This document shows positions 19,803-30,240 of a DNA stretch of 64,000 bases, in pieces. The notes under the pieces were generated by a model that did no database searches, had not been told where the DNA came from, and worked only from the letters and a program-made list of their open reading frames with translations. Origin of the DNA: Paraphysomonas bandaiensis (taxonomy: Eukaryota > Chrysophyceae); assembly GCA_965644295.1 (NCBI GenBank), contig CBFFRP010000413.1, positions 42,520-106,519 on the forward strand, read 5' to 3'. A program made the position numbers and the translations under genes. The first letter of the stretch is position 1; the number at the start of each line of letters is the position of its first letter.

Positions 19803-22060
19803 TGGTAGCGGATGGTAGTTGTAGGGATGGGGAAGATGACAAGAAGCTACGGTTTGACAAGAACCAAGCAGACTATTCAGCGAGAAAAATCAAGATGCAT
19901 CTAATGAAGAAAAACCGAAACCATCTTGGCTTGGAGGACCCGCCAGCCGGAGGAAGGAATTTAGAGTCATGGAGAGAGCGTAATGATACCTGTGTTAGTA
20001 CTATTTGGGAGGCTTGCGAGCATGACCCTGATGTGTTGGAGGTAGCCAATCAATATTTGGAGGGGAAGGCAATTTTACCTGCTGATGATCCTGCTAAGGA
20101 GGTGTTATCCAGTGAGCTCCTTCAGACACTGGTTGATAGGTTCAGAGGCGAGATTGGGACTGTATTGGAGAAGACTACGGCAGAATACCATTCGTTCAAA
20201 ATAAGGCCGGGGGAAAAGGTGTCTGTTGGGGTAGATCGACTGAACGGTATAATCCAGAAGCTCATAAAATTGGGACAACCGCAGACAGAGGCAAGTAAAT
20301 TAGCAAAGATAAAAGCAGCGCTGCAGATAGAGGAATTACATGATTTATGGATGTCGGTAGCGATGATGCCTAAAGCAACAACTACATTTGATTCGGTGAA
20401 AGAGGCTTGTGAAGAGTATGACGAGGCTATGACGCAGCTGAAGAAACTAAAGGGAGACAAATCTGAAGAGATCAATTTTACGGCGTCGAAGGAGCCAGTG
20501 GTTTGTTCATTTTGTCGGAAGAAGGGACATGTAGCAGCGAATTGTTATGCTAAGGAACGACAAAGAAAAATGGATAAGTTCAAAAGAAAAGGGAAGACAA
20601 AGGAAAAGGCTTCGAAGAGTGTGCAGCAGCCAGGATCAAAGGATTATACTGGTTGTCATATCTGTGGAGATTTTAGTCATAAAGCCCGACAGTGCAAGTC
20701 GAAAAAACGGAAGAACATAAAAAACCCGGATAATGAGAATCCTCGAAAATCGAACAGGAAATTCGAGACAGAATGGAAGAAATACGTCAACGACGGAGAG
20801 TCGTCGGATGATGAAGCGAATATGTTTGGAGAAGAGGTTTTGCTATCGGTGGATACGTCGGAAGAACCTCGTGTATATCTGGACAGTTGTGCAAGTAAAA
20901 GACTGTTTATAGTAAAGGATAAAATTGCACTGGAGTCATTTACTCCTGAGTTTGGGGCAATCCAACTAACTAGAAAGGGTTCTCAATTGGAGACACAGGG
21001 GGCTGGTACATTCGGGGAATGGAGAGACATCAGAGTTAGTGAAGAAGCGGTGAAGAACATTGTGTCAGGAGGGATGCTGAGATCAATGGGATACGGATTC
21101 CAACTGCTTCGAAAGCCTAAAATCGTGGAATTGGACTCTGGAAACGAGGTGTTGACTGGAGAGTACGATGAGCATGGAGGGATGCCGTATGTGGACTTGA
21201 TGGAGGTGTTAAATCTGCCAAATGTGTCTATGTGCAATCAGATGGAGGAGGTAAATTTGTCGGATAATACAGGACAAGATGCGTTGGATCGCTTACATGA
21301 GCGTACTGGACATGTCTCGAAATCGAAGTTATTAGAAGCTCACCGACACATGTTATTCAGAGGATCAGGACTACAACGACATCACCTTTCGAAGGCAAAG
21401 GAGAAGAGTTGCAAGAAACCCCTGTGTAAATGGTGTGCCAAGGCGAAGATAACCAGGCATTCGTTCAAATCACGGGACAACGAAGAGCTAAGCGCAGTCA
21501 GGTTTCTGGAACGAGTGACAGCGGACATCTCAGTCTACCTGAATTGTGAATCCAGACAAGGGTATAAGTACGTGCTCCTATTCACGGACTTAGCAACAAA
21601 GATGATATGGGAATATGGATTGAGGACTCGAAGCGGAGAGGAGGTGTTCAAATGTCTACGACACTTGTGCGAGGTCCACTTAGTGAAGTACGAGGGGTGG
21701 AACCGTATAGTGGAGTATCATGCCGATGGAGGATCCGAACTTATTAGTCAGCAGATAAGAGAGTATCTGTTGCAGCGATATGGGACTCGGGTGTCACATA
21801 CAACACGAGACACGCCAGAGCTCAACGCGGTGTCTGAGAGGAAATTCCGAACAATTGGGGAGATGACACTGACGATGTTGACGGCATCTGGACTTCCAAA
21901 GTCGTTCTGGTTTGATGCTTATCAAACTGCATGTTACATTGTGCGACGAATGCCAACTCGGACGTGGCAAGGATGGATGTCTCCATATGAGTGTGTCCCA
22001 GGGGGAGCGTTCCCAGCCTATCGTGGCTACGGAAATGGGGGTGCAAAGCATATGTGCTAA
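19787..22060 (+). CDS. Copia-2 gag-protease-integrase frame (5' part of pol)
   Basis: The first frame starts at ATG 19787 inside the LTR, with a second in-frame ATG at 19802 next to the primer-binding site. Gag carries two zinc knuckles, CSFCRKKGHVAANC (about residue 240) and CHICGDFSHKARQC (about 290). The protease motif reads YLDSCASK (about 365), with Cys where copia proteases usually have Gly in D-S/T-G-A. Integrase has HERTGH...CKWCAKAK and catalytic positions in TADISVY, HADGGSE and ELNAVSERKF. After SPYEC the frame leaves the conserved GCKAYV region and ends at a TAA at 22058. The rest of pol is in the -1 frame from about 21991. Confidence 0.9.
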   Translation: MSTSVMVADGSCRDGEDDKKLRFDKNQADYSARKIKMHLMKKNRNHLGLEDPPAGGRNLESWRERNDTCVSTIWEACEHDPDVLEVANQYLEGKAILPADDPAKEVLSSELLQTLVDRFRGEIGTVLEKTTAEYHSFKIRPGEKVSVGVDRLNGIIQKLIKLGQPQTEASKLAKIKAALQIEELHDLWMSVAMMPKATTTFDSVKEACEEYDEAMTQLKKLKGDKSEEINFTASKEPVVCSFCRKKGHVAANCYAKERQRKMDKFKRKGKTKEKASKSVQQPGSKDYTGCHICGDFSHKARQCKSKKRKNIKNPDNENPRKSNRKFETEWKKYVNDGESSDDEANMFGEEVLLSVDTSEEPRVYLDSCASKRLFIVKDKIALESFTPEFGAIQLTRKGSQLETQGAGTFGEWRDIRVSEEAVKNIVSGGMLRSMGYGFQLLRKPKIVELDSGNEVLTGEYDEHGGMPYVDLMEVLNLPNVSMCNQMEEVNLSDNTGQDALDRLHERTGHVSKSKLLEAHRHMLFRGSGLQRHHLSKAKEKSCKKPLCKWCAKAKITRHSFKSRDNEELSAVRFLERVTADISVYLNCESRQGYKYVLLFTDLATKMIWEYGLRTRSGEEVFKCLRHLCEVHLVKYEGWNRIVEYHADGGSELISQQIREYLLQRYGTRVSHTTRDTPELNAVSERKFRTIGEMTLTMLTASGLPKSFWFDAYQTACYIVRRMPTRTWQGWMSPYECVPGGAFPAYRGYGNGGAKHMC

Positions 22061-24384
22061 CACCCAAGGCCGACAGGAGGAAGGACTGGGAGGACAAAGC
22101 AATGACAGGTTATTTCATAGGGTATCCAGCTGATCGAAAAGGATACAAGGTGCTAGTGGGGGACACCGTAGTACACTCTGTACATGTATTATTTGATGAA
22201 TCGGTACCTGAGAGGTCTCAGGATTATTATAGAGAGCTGGAGGAGGCTCAAGTGGCTATAGATCCCGAGGCTCGTCAACCGGGTGAGTTTGAGTATCTTA
22301 TCGGAAAGCACCATGAGGATGGTGGTCTGCTATACAAGACTAACAGAGTGGTGATAAGGAAGGGACTTATTGTAGGATACCGGTCGTTGGTTACTGGTAA
22401 CCAGGTTCAAGTGGAGGATAAAACTCCTATTCATATTGCTGACATCAAGAAGATGACAGAGGATCTTGCGCAGAGGGTGGTTAGGGCCAGAGTTACTGAC
22501 AACCGTGACGGCGGTATCAGCGGAGTGGTGCCACAGCAGTCGGAAAGTGGGCAGGTGCAGCCCCAGGCTGACTCAGCATTACCTTCGGGGGAAGGGACCC
22601 CTGCCGAGAATCATCCGCACGGCAAACGCGCAAGAACTCCAAGGACGGTAACGAATGTGTCGGTGTTAGGACAAATCCATCATTTGAGTGATGAGAGTGA
22701 TGTGAGTGACCTTTTACAGGAGGCAGACTCAGTGTGGATGTCAGCGGAAGAGTCGACAGTGCCTCAGACACATCGTGAGTCCTTGGAGAGTGCCGAGCAC
22801 AGGGAGTGGAGACGAGCTCGCCGTGTAGAGCGAGAGGGTTTGGCGAAGCGAGATACCATGGAGGTGACTCGTATACCGGACGGAGTCGTCCCACTGCACT
22901 CCAAGTACGTCTATGGAAAGAAGTACGATAAGGAGGGAGAGGTCCGCCGATATAAGGCTCGTCTTGTAGCAATCGGTTGTGGACAGCAGTCGAGTGGTTG
23001 GGCGAACCATTTCGCACCCGTTGTTAAGGGGGTAACAGTGCGACTGTTAATCGCCATAGCTTTCGTGATGAACATGGTAATTCATCAACTGGATGTGTCT
23101 AACGCATTTCTATATGCAGATATAGAGGGGGACGTATATATGAAGGCAACTCCGGACTTTCAGCTGCCTGAGGGGTACTGCTTTAAGCTGAAGAAGTCGT
23201 TATACGGGCTTCGGAGTTCCCCGCGGTCGTGGTGGAAAACATTGGATAAATTCATACGATCTATGCATTTTAAACCATGTGTATTAGACCCGTGTTTGTA
23301 TTATCAGTATAAGGGCGATGAATTGATATTATTAACGATATATGTGGATGATATCCTAGTGTTAGGTCGTGATGTCAACATAGTGAAGGATATTAAAGCT
23401 CAACTGTGTGCCCGGTTTGATATGAAGGATATGGGCGAGATGGAACATTTTCTGAATGTTCGAGTCACAAGAACGCCAGAGTATATTCGTCTTGACCAAT
23501 CAGTATATGCGGCTAAGATCTTAGAAAAGTTTGAAAAGTATCTTGGGTCACCGCAAAAGGTACGGAAGAGTCCTCTACCGGCGGAAGCAATGGATTTAGT
23601 GGCAAACGGGGCGCGGCATGAGCATACCGAGGAGGAACAGCTTATAGTAGATAACTTCCCATATCGGCCGCTGATAGGTGCATTACTATATCTATCGATG
23701 AACACGAGGCCGGATATTGCCTATGCAGTGGGAGTACTGTCTCGGTTCAGTAATAAGGTGAATATTGAAGTATGCAAGCTATTAACACATGTATGGCAAT
23801 ATATTCGTGGTTCTATTGACAAAGGGATTCAATATGGGAGTAGACGGTTCGACTTCCATATGTTTACTGACGCGGATTGGGCGGGAGATCAGCTCTCCAG
23901 GAAGTCCACGTCGGGGTACGTTGGGTTTGCAGCGGGAGGGCCTATAGTCTGGCAGTCCAAACTGCAGACGACAGTGGCAACGTCAAGCATGCAGTCTGAG
24001 TATCAGTGTATTTACTCGGGTCTCCAAGAAGTGCTATGGGTTCGGGGGGTGACGGGTGAGATTAAGTTGAGGCTCATCAAACCCACACCATTCTTCATCG
24101 ACAGTCAGAGTGCCCAGGATTTGGCCGAAAACCCAGTGTTTCACAAGAAGTCGAAGCACATTGAGATTAAGTATCACATGGTGAGAGAGCACGTGGATCC
24201 CAATCAGTTCAATACGATTAAGTTAGTGCATGTGCATACATCGCAACAAGCAGCAGATATTTATACAAAGTCATTGGGTGGTTTATCATATATGGAGCAG
24301 AGAAAGAGAAATCTTGGAGAGAAAGTTAAGAGTTCCACTGAAGTGATTAATGAGGGACCAAGGGATAAAAGAAGGCGCAAGTAG
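21991..24384 (+). CDS. Copia-2 integrase C-terminus, reverse transcriptase and RNase H frame
   Basis: The second frame picks up the integrase tail (KWGCKAYVLTPKADRR...GYFIGYPADRKGYKV). It continues through a polar linker into reverse transcriptase (QLDVSNAFLYADIEGDVYM and catalytic IYVDDI) and RNase H (FTDADWAGD, SSMQSEYQCI, DSQSAQDL), and ends at a Lys/Arg-rich tail. Its nominal start is a GTG directly after a TGA, so it is not an independent gene. It is reached from the first frame by a one-base shift near the G-run at about 21998-22004. It is either a single-base loss in this copy, a sequencing error, or a programmed -1 shift. No standard slippery heptamer is visible. Confidence 0.88.
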   Translation: MCPRGSVPSLSWLRKWGCKAYVLTPKADRRKDWEDKAMTGYFIGYPADRKGYKVLVGDTVVHSVHVLFDESVPERSQDYYRELEEAQVAIDPEARQPGEFEYLIGKHHEDGGLLYKTNRVVIRKGLIVGYRSLVTGNQVQVEDKTPIHIADIKKMTEDLAQRVVRARVTDNRDGGISGVVPQQSESGQVQPQADSALPSGEGTPAENHPHGKRARTPRTVTNVSVLGQIHHLSDESDVSDLLQEADSVWMSAEESTVPQTHRESLESAEHREWRRARRVEREGLAKRDTMEVTRIPDGVVPLHSKYVYGKKYDKEGEVRRYKARLVAIGCGQQSSGWANHFAPVVKGVTVRLLIAIAFVMNMVIHQLDVSNAFLYADIEGDVYMKATPDFQLPEGYCFKLKKSLYGLRSSPRSWWKTLDKFIRSMHFKPCVLDPCLYYQYKGDELILLTIYVDDILVLGRDVNIVKDIKAQLCARFDMKDMGEMEHFLNVRVTRTPEYIRLDQSVYAAKILEKFEKYLGSPQKVRKSPLPAEAMDLVANGARHEHTEEEQLIVDNFPYRPLIGALLYLSMNTRPDIAYAVGVLSRFSNKVNIEVCKLLTHVWQYIRGSIDKGIQYGSRRFDFHMFTDADWAGDQLSRKSTSGYVGFAAGGPIVWQSKLQTTVATSSMQSEYQCIYSGLQEVLWVRGVTGEIKLRLIKPTPFFIDSQSAQDLAENPVFHKKSKHIEIKYHMVREHVDPNQFNTIKLVHVHTSQQAADIYTKSLGGLSYMEQRKRNLGEKVKSSTEVINEGPRDKRRRK

Positions 24385-24499
24385 GTACTGAGTTTTTTAG
24401 ACAGAGGTTTAGACTTAGAGATGAGTCTATTTTACTGTCAAGAATTTTTTTATCTCAGGCAGTCAATAGCTGGGAGGCGTCATAAGTACAACACTCAAT

Positions 24500-24509
24500 T
24501 GAGGGGGAG
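24500..24509 (+). other. Polypurine tract of copia-2
   Basis: TTGAGGGGGAG ends immediately before the 3' LTR TGTTGAG. It is the same motif as in copia-1. Confidence 0.75.
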
Positions 24510-24802
24510 TGTTGAGATCTGAAGATTCTATATACTTGCAATTGAGTGCAGTATTATGTGAGATGCAAGGATCGAAAGATATATATGTAATTAGTACATT
24601 ATATTATGTAGTATGAAACTGAAGTAGAAGTGGATGACTATACAGGATACGATCACTGAGTGGGTGGTTTGTACACTATAGTAGTAAATGAATGGTGTTG
24701 AACACATCGAACACAACTTAGGTTCTTTATCATGTAATGTTTATAATTTCATCTTATCAGTTGAGAATAGTAAACCTTAGCAAATAATGTCAACTTCTGT
24801 TA
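24510..24802 (+). repeat. 3' LTR of copia-2
   Basis: Matches 19510-19802 over its whole length in my reading. It is followed by the CATTC target duplicate and then the last bases (ACTAC) of the interrupted R1 repeat. Confidence 0.92.
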
Positions 24803-24812
24803 CATTCACTAC

Positions 24813-25508
24813 AAAGCAATCACTACTTCTGCTTTTGAGAGTAAGCTAATCGTCATAGTTTCCGACAAATTTACTTACATTTTAAAAATATTACATGTGA
24901 CTTCTGACTGTCAATAGCATAAGTAAGATAGAAGATTGATATAGTTCAACCGACTATTGACGTTAAATTTCTATATTTACGCGGAATACGGTGCTAATAC
25001 GAGCTTCTGTTGAACTCATTTCAGGTCAAAACACACCTTTTAGAAGACAAAATGGAGATCATAGATGTCTATCATAAGTTTAGTTGTTTAATGTTTAATT
25101 TATACCATCCAAACGTCCATTACTGGTAAGTAAGTTCTGCACTTGTAATTATCAGACAAGTGAACGTCGATAGAAACATGTTCTAGTAGTCACTCACATG
25201 TACCAATCATGATTTTCAACTAGAATTATGATGTATTGACATGTGGTTAATTTAAATAATAAATATTAGCTAAGTAAATAATGTACAGGTAGAGATGGGG
25301 TTTCGTGGAGACGAAATCAATACAAGCATTGACTATGAGGCACTAGCAGGTAGTGAATATGTGAAATTGTGAATGATGTATGCAAGATTGCGATGATAAC
25401 CTACATAACTTTGTGGAGCGTGGTACTTCGAAATTTCAATCGCAGCTGTACCTAACGCCCAAAAATCATGACAAGCTATCGCATAAACATATCACAATGC
25501 TTGGAAAT
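24813..25508. other. Spacer downstream of USP gene
   Basis: AT-rich, no gene recognised. The plus-strand open frame at 25380-25904 is antisense to the USP exons and is rejected. Confidence 0.35.
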
Positions 25509-26623
25509 CTACTCCGAACACCTAACATAATGGAGAATATACGCACATGCGTCCGCACTCTCAAATCTACACAGGTTCACATCACTTCTACAGCACTTGC
25601 TGTTTTTTACACCAGCGGCTGCCTTCAACACTTCCTCTACATCGACTGCCGTGGTAGTACTATCGTCCAACATCATCCACTGATTTTCATTAATAAGGGC
25701 GTAGGTAACATAGTGACCCTCCTCTGCTGTACCCAAGTGTACTATCACTGCCCTGAGTTGGTATTCACATGTAGCACAATCATCCCCATCAGCACCAGAT
25801 GTATAGGGGTCGAGATCAAGTTGAAGTGGCACAAACATATCAGACATCACCTACGCTTAGGTAAGTATACTAGGTCGAAAATACGTAAAGTCAAACCTTT
25901 GTAACCCTCCATCCACTGTTGCAAGTATTCGTATACTTGAACCTCTTTAGGTGCAACATAAGCGACGGGGGTAGATATTTGCGGTTTAACTTCGTCAGTT
26001 GCGACATTTCCATGCCTCCTATCGAATGCGGCATGCTAAATTGTCGCTCCAATGACTTCACAACGCTATCTCCATCTGTGTCCACATCGAGTTGAATATC
26101 CAGGAACTTCTGTTTGGTAGTACGTACACCACCAGAAAAGCTATAAGTAGAACTCTCAACGACACCAGCAAATGAGTCTGATAAGACAACACCTGCACTA
26201 TCAATGCTGTTATCAACCTCACCAAGAAGCCTGAGCATGAACTCTTGTGCGTCCTGCTGTAGCCATCGATCAATACCAAGAGCATCTGCCAAGGGAGAGG
26301 GGTTTACAATCACATGCTCACCAGATTCCAATAACCTTATCACTTTATCAATACAACTTGAAATTAAACCACTTAACGTACATAAATATACCCTGCAGCG
26401 CATCTCCAGGAGATTTCTTTTTGAATCGAGAATTCAGTACTCCCTCTCTGAACGACTTCGACATATATAAAGTTTGTATGACACTATTCAGGTAGCAAGT
26501 GTGTCCTAAGTTGGTCAGTCCCTTCGCTTGCATCGTAGGGCTTGAGATCCTTCTCCATCCTCTAGACGGACGCACGAATACTATAAGAAAAACAAAGAAC
26601 GATACAACAAATACATGTCTCAT
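25509..26623 (-). CDS. Ubiquitin-specific protease (USP/UCH family) with N-terminal membrane anchor, 339 aa
   Basis: Exons are 26623-26392, 26342-25897 and 25850-25509. Introns are 49 nt (GTATAT...AAAG) and 46 nt (GTTTGA...CGTAG), and phases agree. The Cys box GLTNLGHTCYLNSVIQ holds catalytic Cys43. QQDAQEF is the conserved QDAxEF helix. LPPSLMLHLKRFKY precedes the His box EEGHYVTYAL (His272), with NENQWMMLDDS supplying the third catalytic region. It would cleave ubiquitin from conjugates. At 339 aa it is a minimal catalytic domain. Residues 3-18 are strongly hydrophobic after MRH, so a signal anchor or signal peptide is likely, recalling USP30-type mitochondrial or ER anchoring. If the true start were Met31 the anchor would be lost, so this needs transcript support. 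The family is certain; the orthologue is not. Confidence 0.85.
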
Positions 26624-28397
26624 GACAACATTGAGTCAACTGATAGGAAGACTTGCAGAGCACTCAGCAACAGCACAAATGAAAGCAAAGTACTCGAATG
26701 TCTTGACTGTTAGAAATCCTACGTACAGAGTACAGAATAAAAATACAGTCCATCTGAATACAGCACACACAGCAGTATCCAACACAGTCTCTTCTGAAGT
26801 GATGTTACGTGTAGAAATGCTATTGCCTGGCGAGTTGCTGCTGTACATGTCGAAGTGTATAGAAATCTAATCAAGAAGCTCACACAAGTCAACAAGGTGT
26901 AGAAAATTAGAAGCATAATGGGTGTGGTACATTTAGAGCAAGCCGCGATGCTTCTGTTCCTCATACCACTGCTACCAGCGCCCCCCCAACATGAGATCTC
27001 AGCACATGTTATTGATGTACCATTTTAATGGTAAACTAACTTGTAATGAGATGATATTCTAGTGGAGCATAATTAGTGCCAATGCGATTTGTGGTGTTTA
27101 CTGAGTGAGGAGTTAGGACCTGGGTATATCAGTGTATTTTGAGATTTGGTTGTGAACGTGCTTGTCTAATCTTTAGATATACGAGTACAATTCAGCATGC
27201 AGTCGGTGAAAACACGTTACTATTATTCCTAGTATTGAGCAATGCTAATTCCATTGGGGAGTACAAGAACAAAACCAATAAAGAGAACTGTATGGTTCGA
27301 TTACACTATTTGTACATGTACATGACTCCTAAATTTGTGTCTAGTCATAATGATATGGGTATGTTCTTGATATTGGAATTAGGTAAAGGTTTGGGTAAAG
27401 GGTAAAATGGACTTGTCGATATTGTAGCATGACATGCTCACGGGCGGTGAAGTATATATATAGAAATATTTACTCTTTAGTAACAGGTCGCTTTTAAACT
27501 GTGCGCCAGGATTGGTTCTCACAGAAGCTACTAGGTTGGGCAGTTACCTGTGTGATTGTAATGAATAGGTAATAGGCCAACTCCATGATCTATGCTCTGA
27601 TTCCTAGATATGGTCCATCATCGCACACATTGCTAATTCAACGGGAAGAGGATGTCTCAATACTTACTTAGAAGCACTACATCCAACGACTGGCTTGTGG
27701 ATTATTGAATGTTGGTTGGTGTTATTGTTTTTTGAAGTCGCGATGTGTGTTTTATGAACTTCTCCATATTGGTTTGAGGTAGTACGTATATGTTATCTAT
27801 TATATTTAGGAACTAACTGTTGGTGGAACTCTATGCGACTGTATTCTATCCTTTAGATTTTCATTGCCTAATATGTATATGACAACGTATTGGTGTTGTA
27901 AGTCGTCGGCAATAGGTGTACTTAATGATCAAAACGGTACTTACAGGTGGTAAAATTTTAATTAAAGAAGTGTTTATTGGCACCACCCTAGGTAATGCAG
28001 GGTGAAATACTCAGAATTATAATTGTTAAACACCATCATTAACTTTTGTAATTGCCTATTATTTCGTATCAGCCAGTTTGGTAATTCGGTAGTAGAAATC
28101 CGAAACTGGATCCTTTCCTCCAAACAGTTTTAATTTTAAAGTCACAAGAAAGTGTCTCACTCAATTTCAACAACAAACGGGTTTAAATATCGTGTTTATT
28201 TTTCACGTTGCCAGATAACTTCTTTGTTTGATCCATACTGGTTTCTGCACACTACATTCACTGCTGCATACATTTAGTAGAGTGGCGTAAAAATAAGATA
28301 TAAGTGTGTCTAACCGCTTCTTTGACTCTGTTGATAAATGTTGTTGAGTTCTCCAGTAATTGCAAATAAATAACGATATGCATTATTATTTCATCTG
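26624..28397. other. Spacer; possible short membrane ORF at 26636-26964 (-)
   Basis: Two overlapping minus-strand open frames upstream of the USP gene (starting at 26964 and 26848) encode hydrophobic stretches. They could be the USP 5' leader or a small membrane protein, but I found no splice of normal size that joins them. The rest (27000-28397) is AT-rich with no supported gene. Confidence 0.2.
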
Positions 28398-28462
28398 TAG
28401 TGAATGTATTTTTATTATTTTAAAAGCAGCAGATGTGTAAGAGTCAGAGCTAATATAGCATT
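28398..28462 (+). repeat. R1 repeat, subfamily II, 5' fragment
   Basis: GTAGTGAATGTATTTTTATT, then GTGTAAGAGTCAGAGC and TAATATAGCATTGCA. This is the beginning of a subfamily II copy (compare 53926 on). It is cut after ~65 bp by the next, reversed copy. Confidence 0.6.
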
Positions 28463-28934
28463 GCACCTTAAACACAGTCGGACTCGCACCTTTTAGTGGT
28501 GTTCTGAAAAAAAAGTATCAGAGATATTTCTCTGGGAAACTAACGTGAACCGCATATTATATAGTCAGCAGATATTGTTCTGCCCACTCATTGCCTAGTG
28601 CTAGTGTGGTACAAGGGACACTATTAAGTGTCACTTGCGTAAACGTCTTTGGAACTTGAGTAAACAGGCATTCGGGAATGCGCCCACACTCAAGGATTCT
28701 GAGGTATTGGGATGTCTACTGAAATCAAGCATCCGCGATGTTCACCTTAAGGACTCAAAAATCCTGAAGTCAGCAGATGTCAGGTATATCAACATTTGAG
28801 TGATAGAGAAAAAGTGGCTGTATCTTGGTGCTTGCGGTGACGCACAAGCAGCTTTCGTAGTGTGAAATAGAAGAATATCAGAATAGTGAAGCATTTACTC
28901 TAAAACGCCTATTGCTAATAATAAGACATTCACT
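28463..28934 (-). repeat. R1 repeat, subfamily II, near full-length, reverse
   Basis: Starts AGTCGGACTCGCACCTTTTA (the reversed 3' end), passes the second-half sequence and the core CTTGCGGTGACGCACAAGCA, and ends GCTAATAATAAGACATTCAC. Confidence 0.8.
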
Positions 28935-30240
28935 ACCTGCAGCATTGCCATTTATAGCTAACTAGTAGATGGGAGGATAGTGTTCCGAGGGGAAGCGAGA
29001 TGATGCGAGATGGAGGCGTAGAATCCGTAGTGTCTCGGGGCGCCGCTAACTGGAGTGTATAAGTTGGACGTAAATAGATAGTACGTTGGGGGTCACGTGA
29101 GGTGTGTATGTGAAAGTGTTAGAACAGTAGGAGATGTATTAATTTGCTAAGGTTGTGAGTTTCTGCTGAGGCACCATCGGGTTTGAAGTGGGGGAACTTA
29201 TGGACTGTGTGATGATAGTTGGGGGTCGAATTGTAGGGCGGGGTTGAGTAGTACAGGGCACAAAAACCGTCTTGTTACTCCTAGGAGTCAGAGGACCTGC
29301 GGTTGTCTTTTTGCCGGATATGCTGCTTACTATGTGTTCTGGGAAGAAGTCTTTGTGGACCCCTCGATGAAACAGCACAGCATTGACTGCAATCTTGGCC
29401 CGTTCCCAATGTTTTTTTGAAGTTCATGAGGGCTGGTGATCAACTCCGTCCAATCTACACGACGTATAGTATGAAGAAATATTATTCAAAGATATGCAAA
29501 AAGCAGAGAGGAACAATTCGGATACTTCTAACACATATGCGTACTTTCTATTTAACTGCCATCATAATCCGACAGTTAAATTCCGACACTTCAGTAACAG
29601 AATCTTAAAATTAGTTGCTGTTTTGATATCTCATTGTATTAGACGTTGTAAAAAAAAAAGAATTACAATTACTGGAACTCTTCTCTCAAAGCAAGGTCGT
29701 TCTTTTGGGTGAGTTGATACTACTTAAGATTTTCTTGCAATTTGACGGCATTACAGTTTTAGACTGTTATTTAATCACCTCAAATTTTAATTCACATGAG
29801 AAATTTTTATTATTATCATTACTTAGATAGTAACACTAAATTATTTACTTCTGTTGCGCTTGGAAGTCGATAGTAAACATAACCCTAGAGCCAAGCGCTT
29901 ATATCTGGAGTTTACGAATCGCAATGAAGTATTGACAGAAAGACTCACCGATGTCAGCCCTTTCAGAAATATTAGAAATTAGAGAAGAATAACTGCTATA
30001 TAAACCCATTATATAAACAAAGTAAAATATCGAAGCAAGAATAATAACAGAGTATTAGAAGCGAGCGAAAGTAAGAGTAAAAGAACATTGCTCATGATAA
30101 GATAACAAACAAAAAGTACACTGTACCATGTACGAAAGAAACTGTTAATTATTTAATTATTAAACTCAATATCTTGACACCTAAAGCAAACCTAGCTTGA
30201 AATCAAGCTCAATTCAATTAAAATTTCAGTACATCGAAGT
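28935..30240. other. Spacer; weak minus-strand ORF at 29139-29378
   Basis: The minus-strand frame 29139-29378 is extendable upstream in frame and reads ERAKIAVNAVLFHRG then HKDFFPEHIV, before a Pro/Thr-rich tail. It may be a fragment of a gene or mobile element, but I recognise no family. The remainder is AT-rich without genes. Confidence 0.2.

Larger units (their letters stand above)
19505..24807 (+). mobile_element. Ty1/copia retrotransposon (copia-2), complete ends, pol frameshifted
   Basis: The 293-bp LTRs at 19510-19802 and 24510-24802 (constant offset 5000, no difference seen) are flanked by CATTC at 19505-19509 and 24803-24807. A primer-binding site starts at 19803 and a purine tract TTGAGGGGGAG precedes the 3' LTR. 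The coding region has the order GAG-PR-INT-RT-RNaseH but lies in two frames that overlap at 21991-22060. It is not closely related in protein sequence to copia-1. Identical LTRs mean a recent insertion. Confidence 0.93.

Noticed and set aside
25380-25904. 174-codon plus-strand ORF
   Set aside because: Antisense to the USP exons, whose minus-strand product has all catalytic motifs.
26343-26400. Alternative 25-nt intron between USP exons 1 and 2
   Set aside because: Phase also works, but a 49-nt GT...AG intron fits both the local intron size and the phase, so I used that.
27290-27310. GGTTCGATTAC, possible tRNA T-arm
   Set aside because: No acceptor stem, anticodon arm or A box around it.
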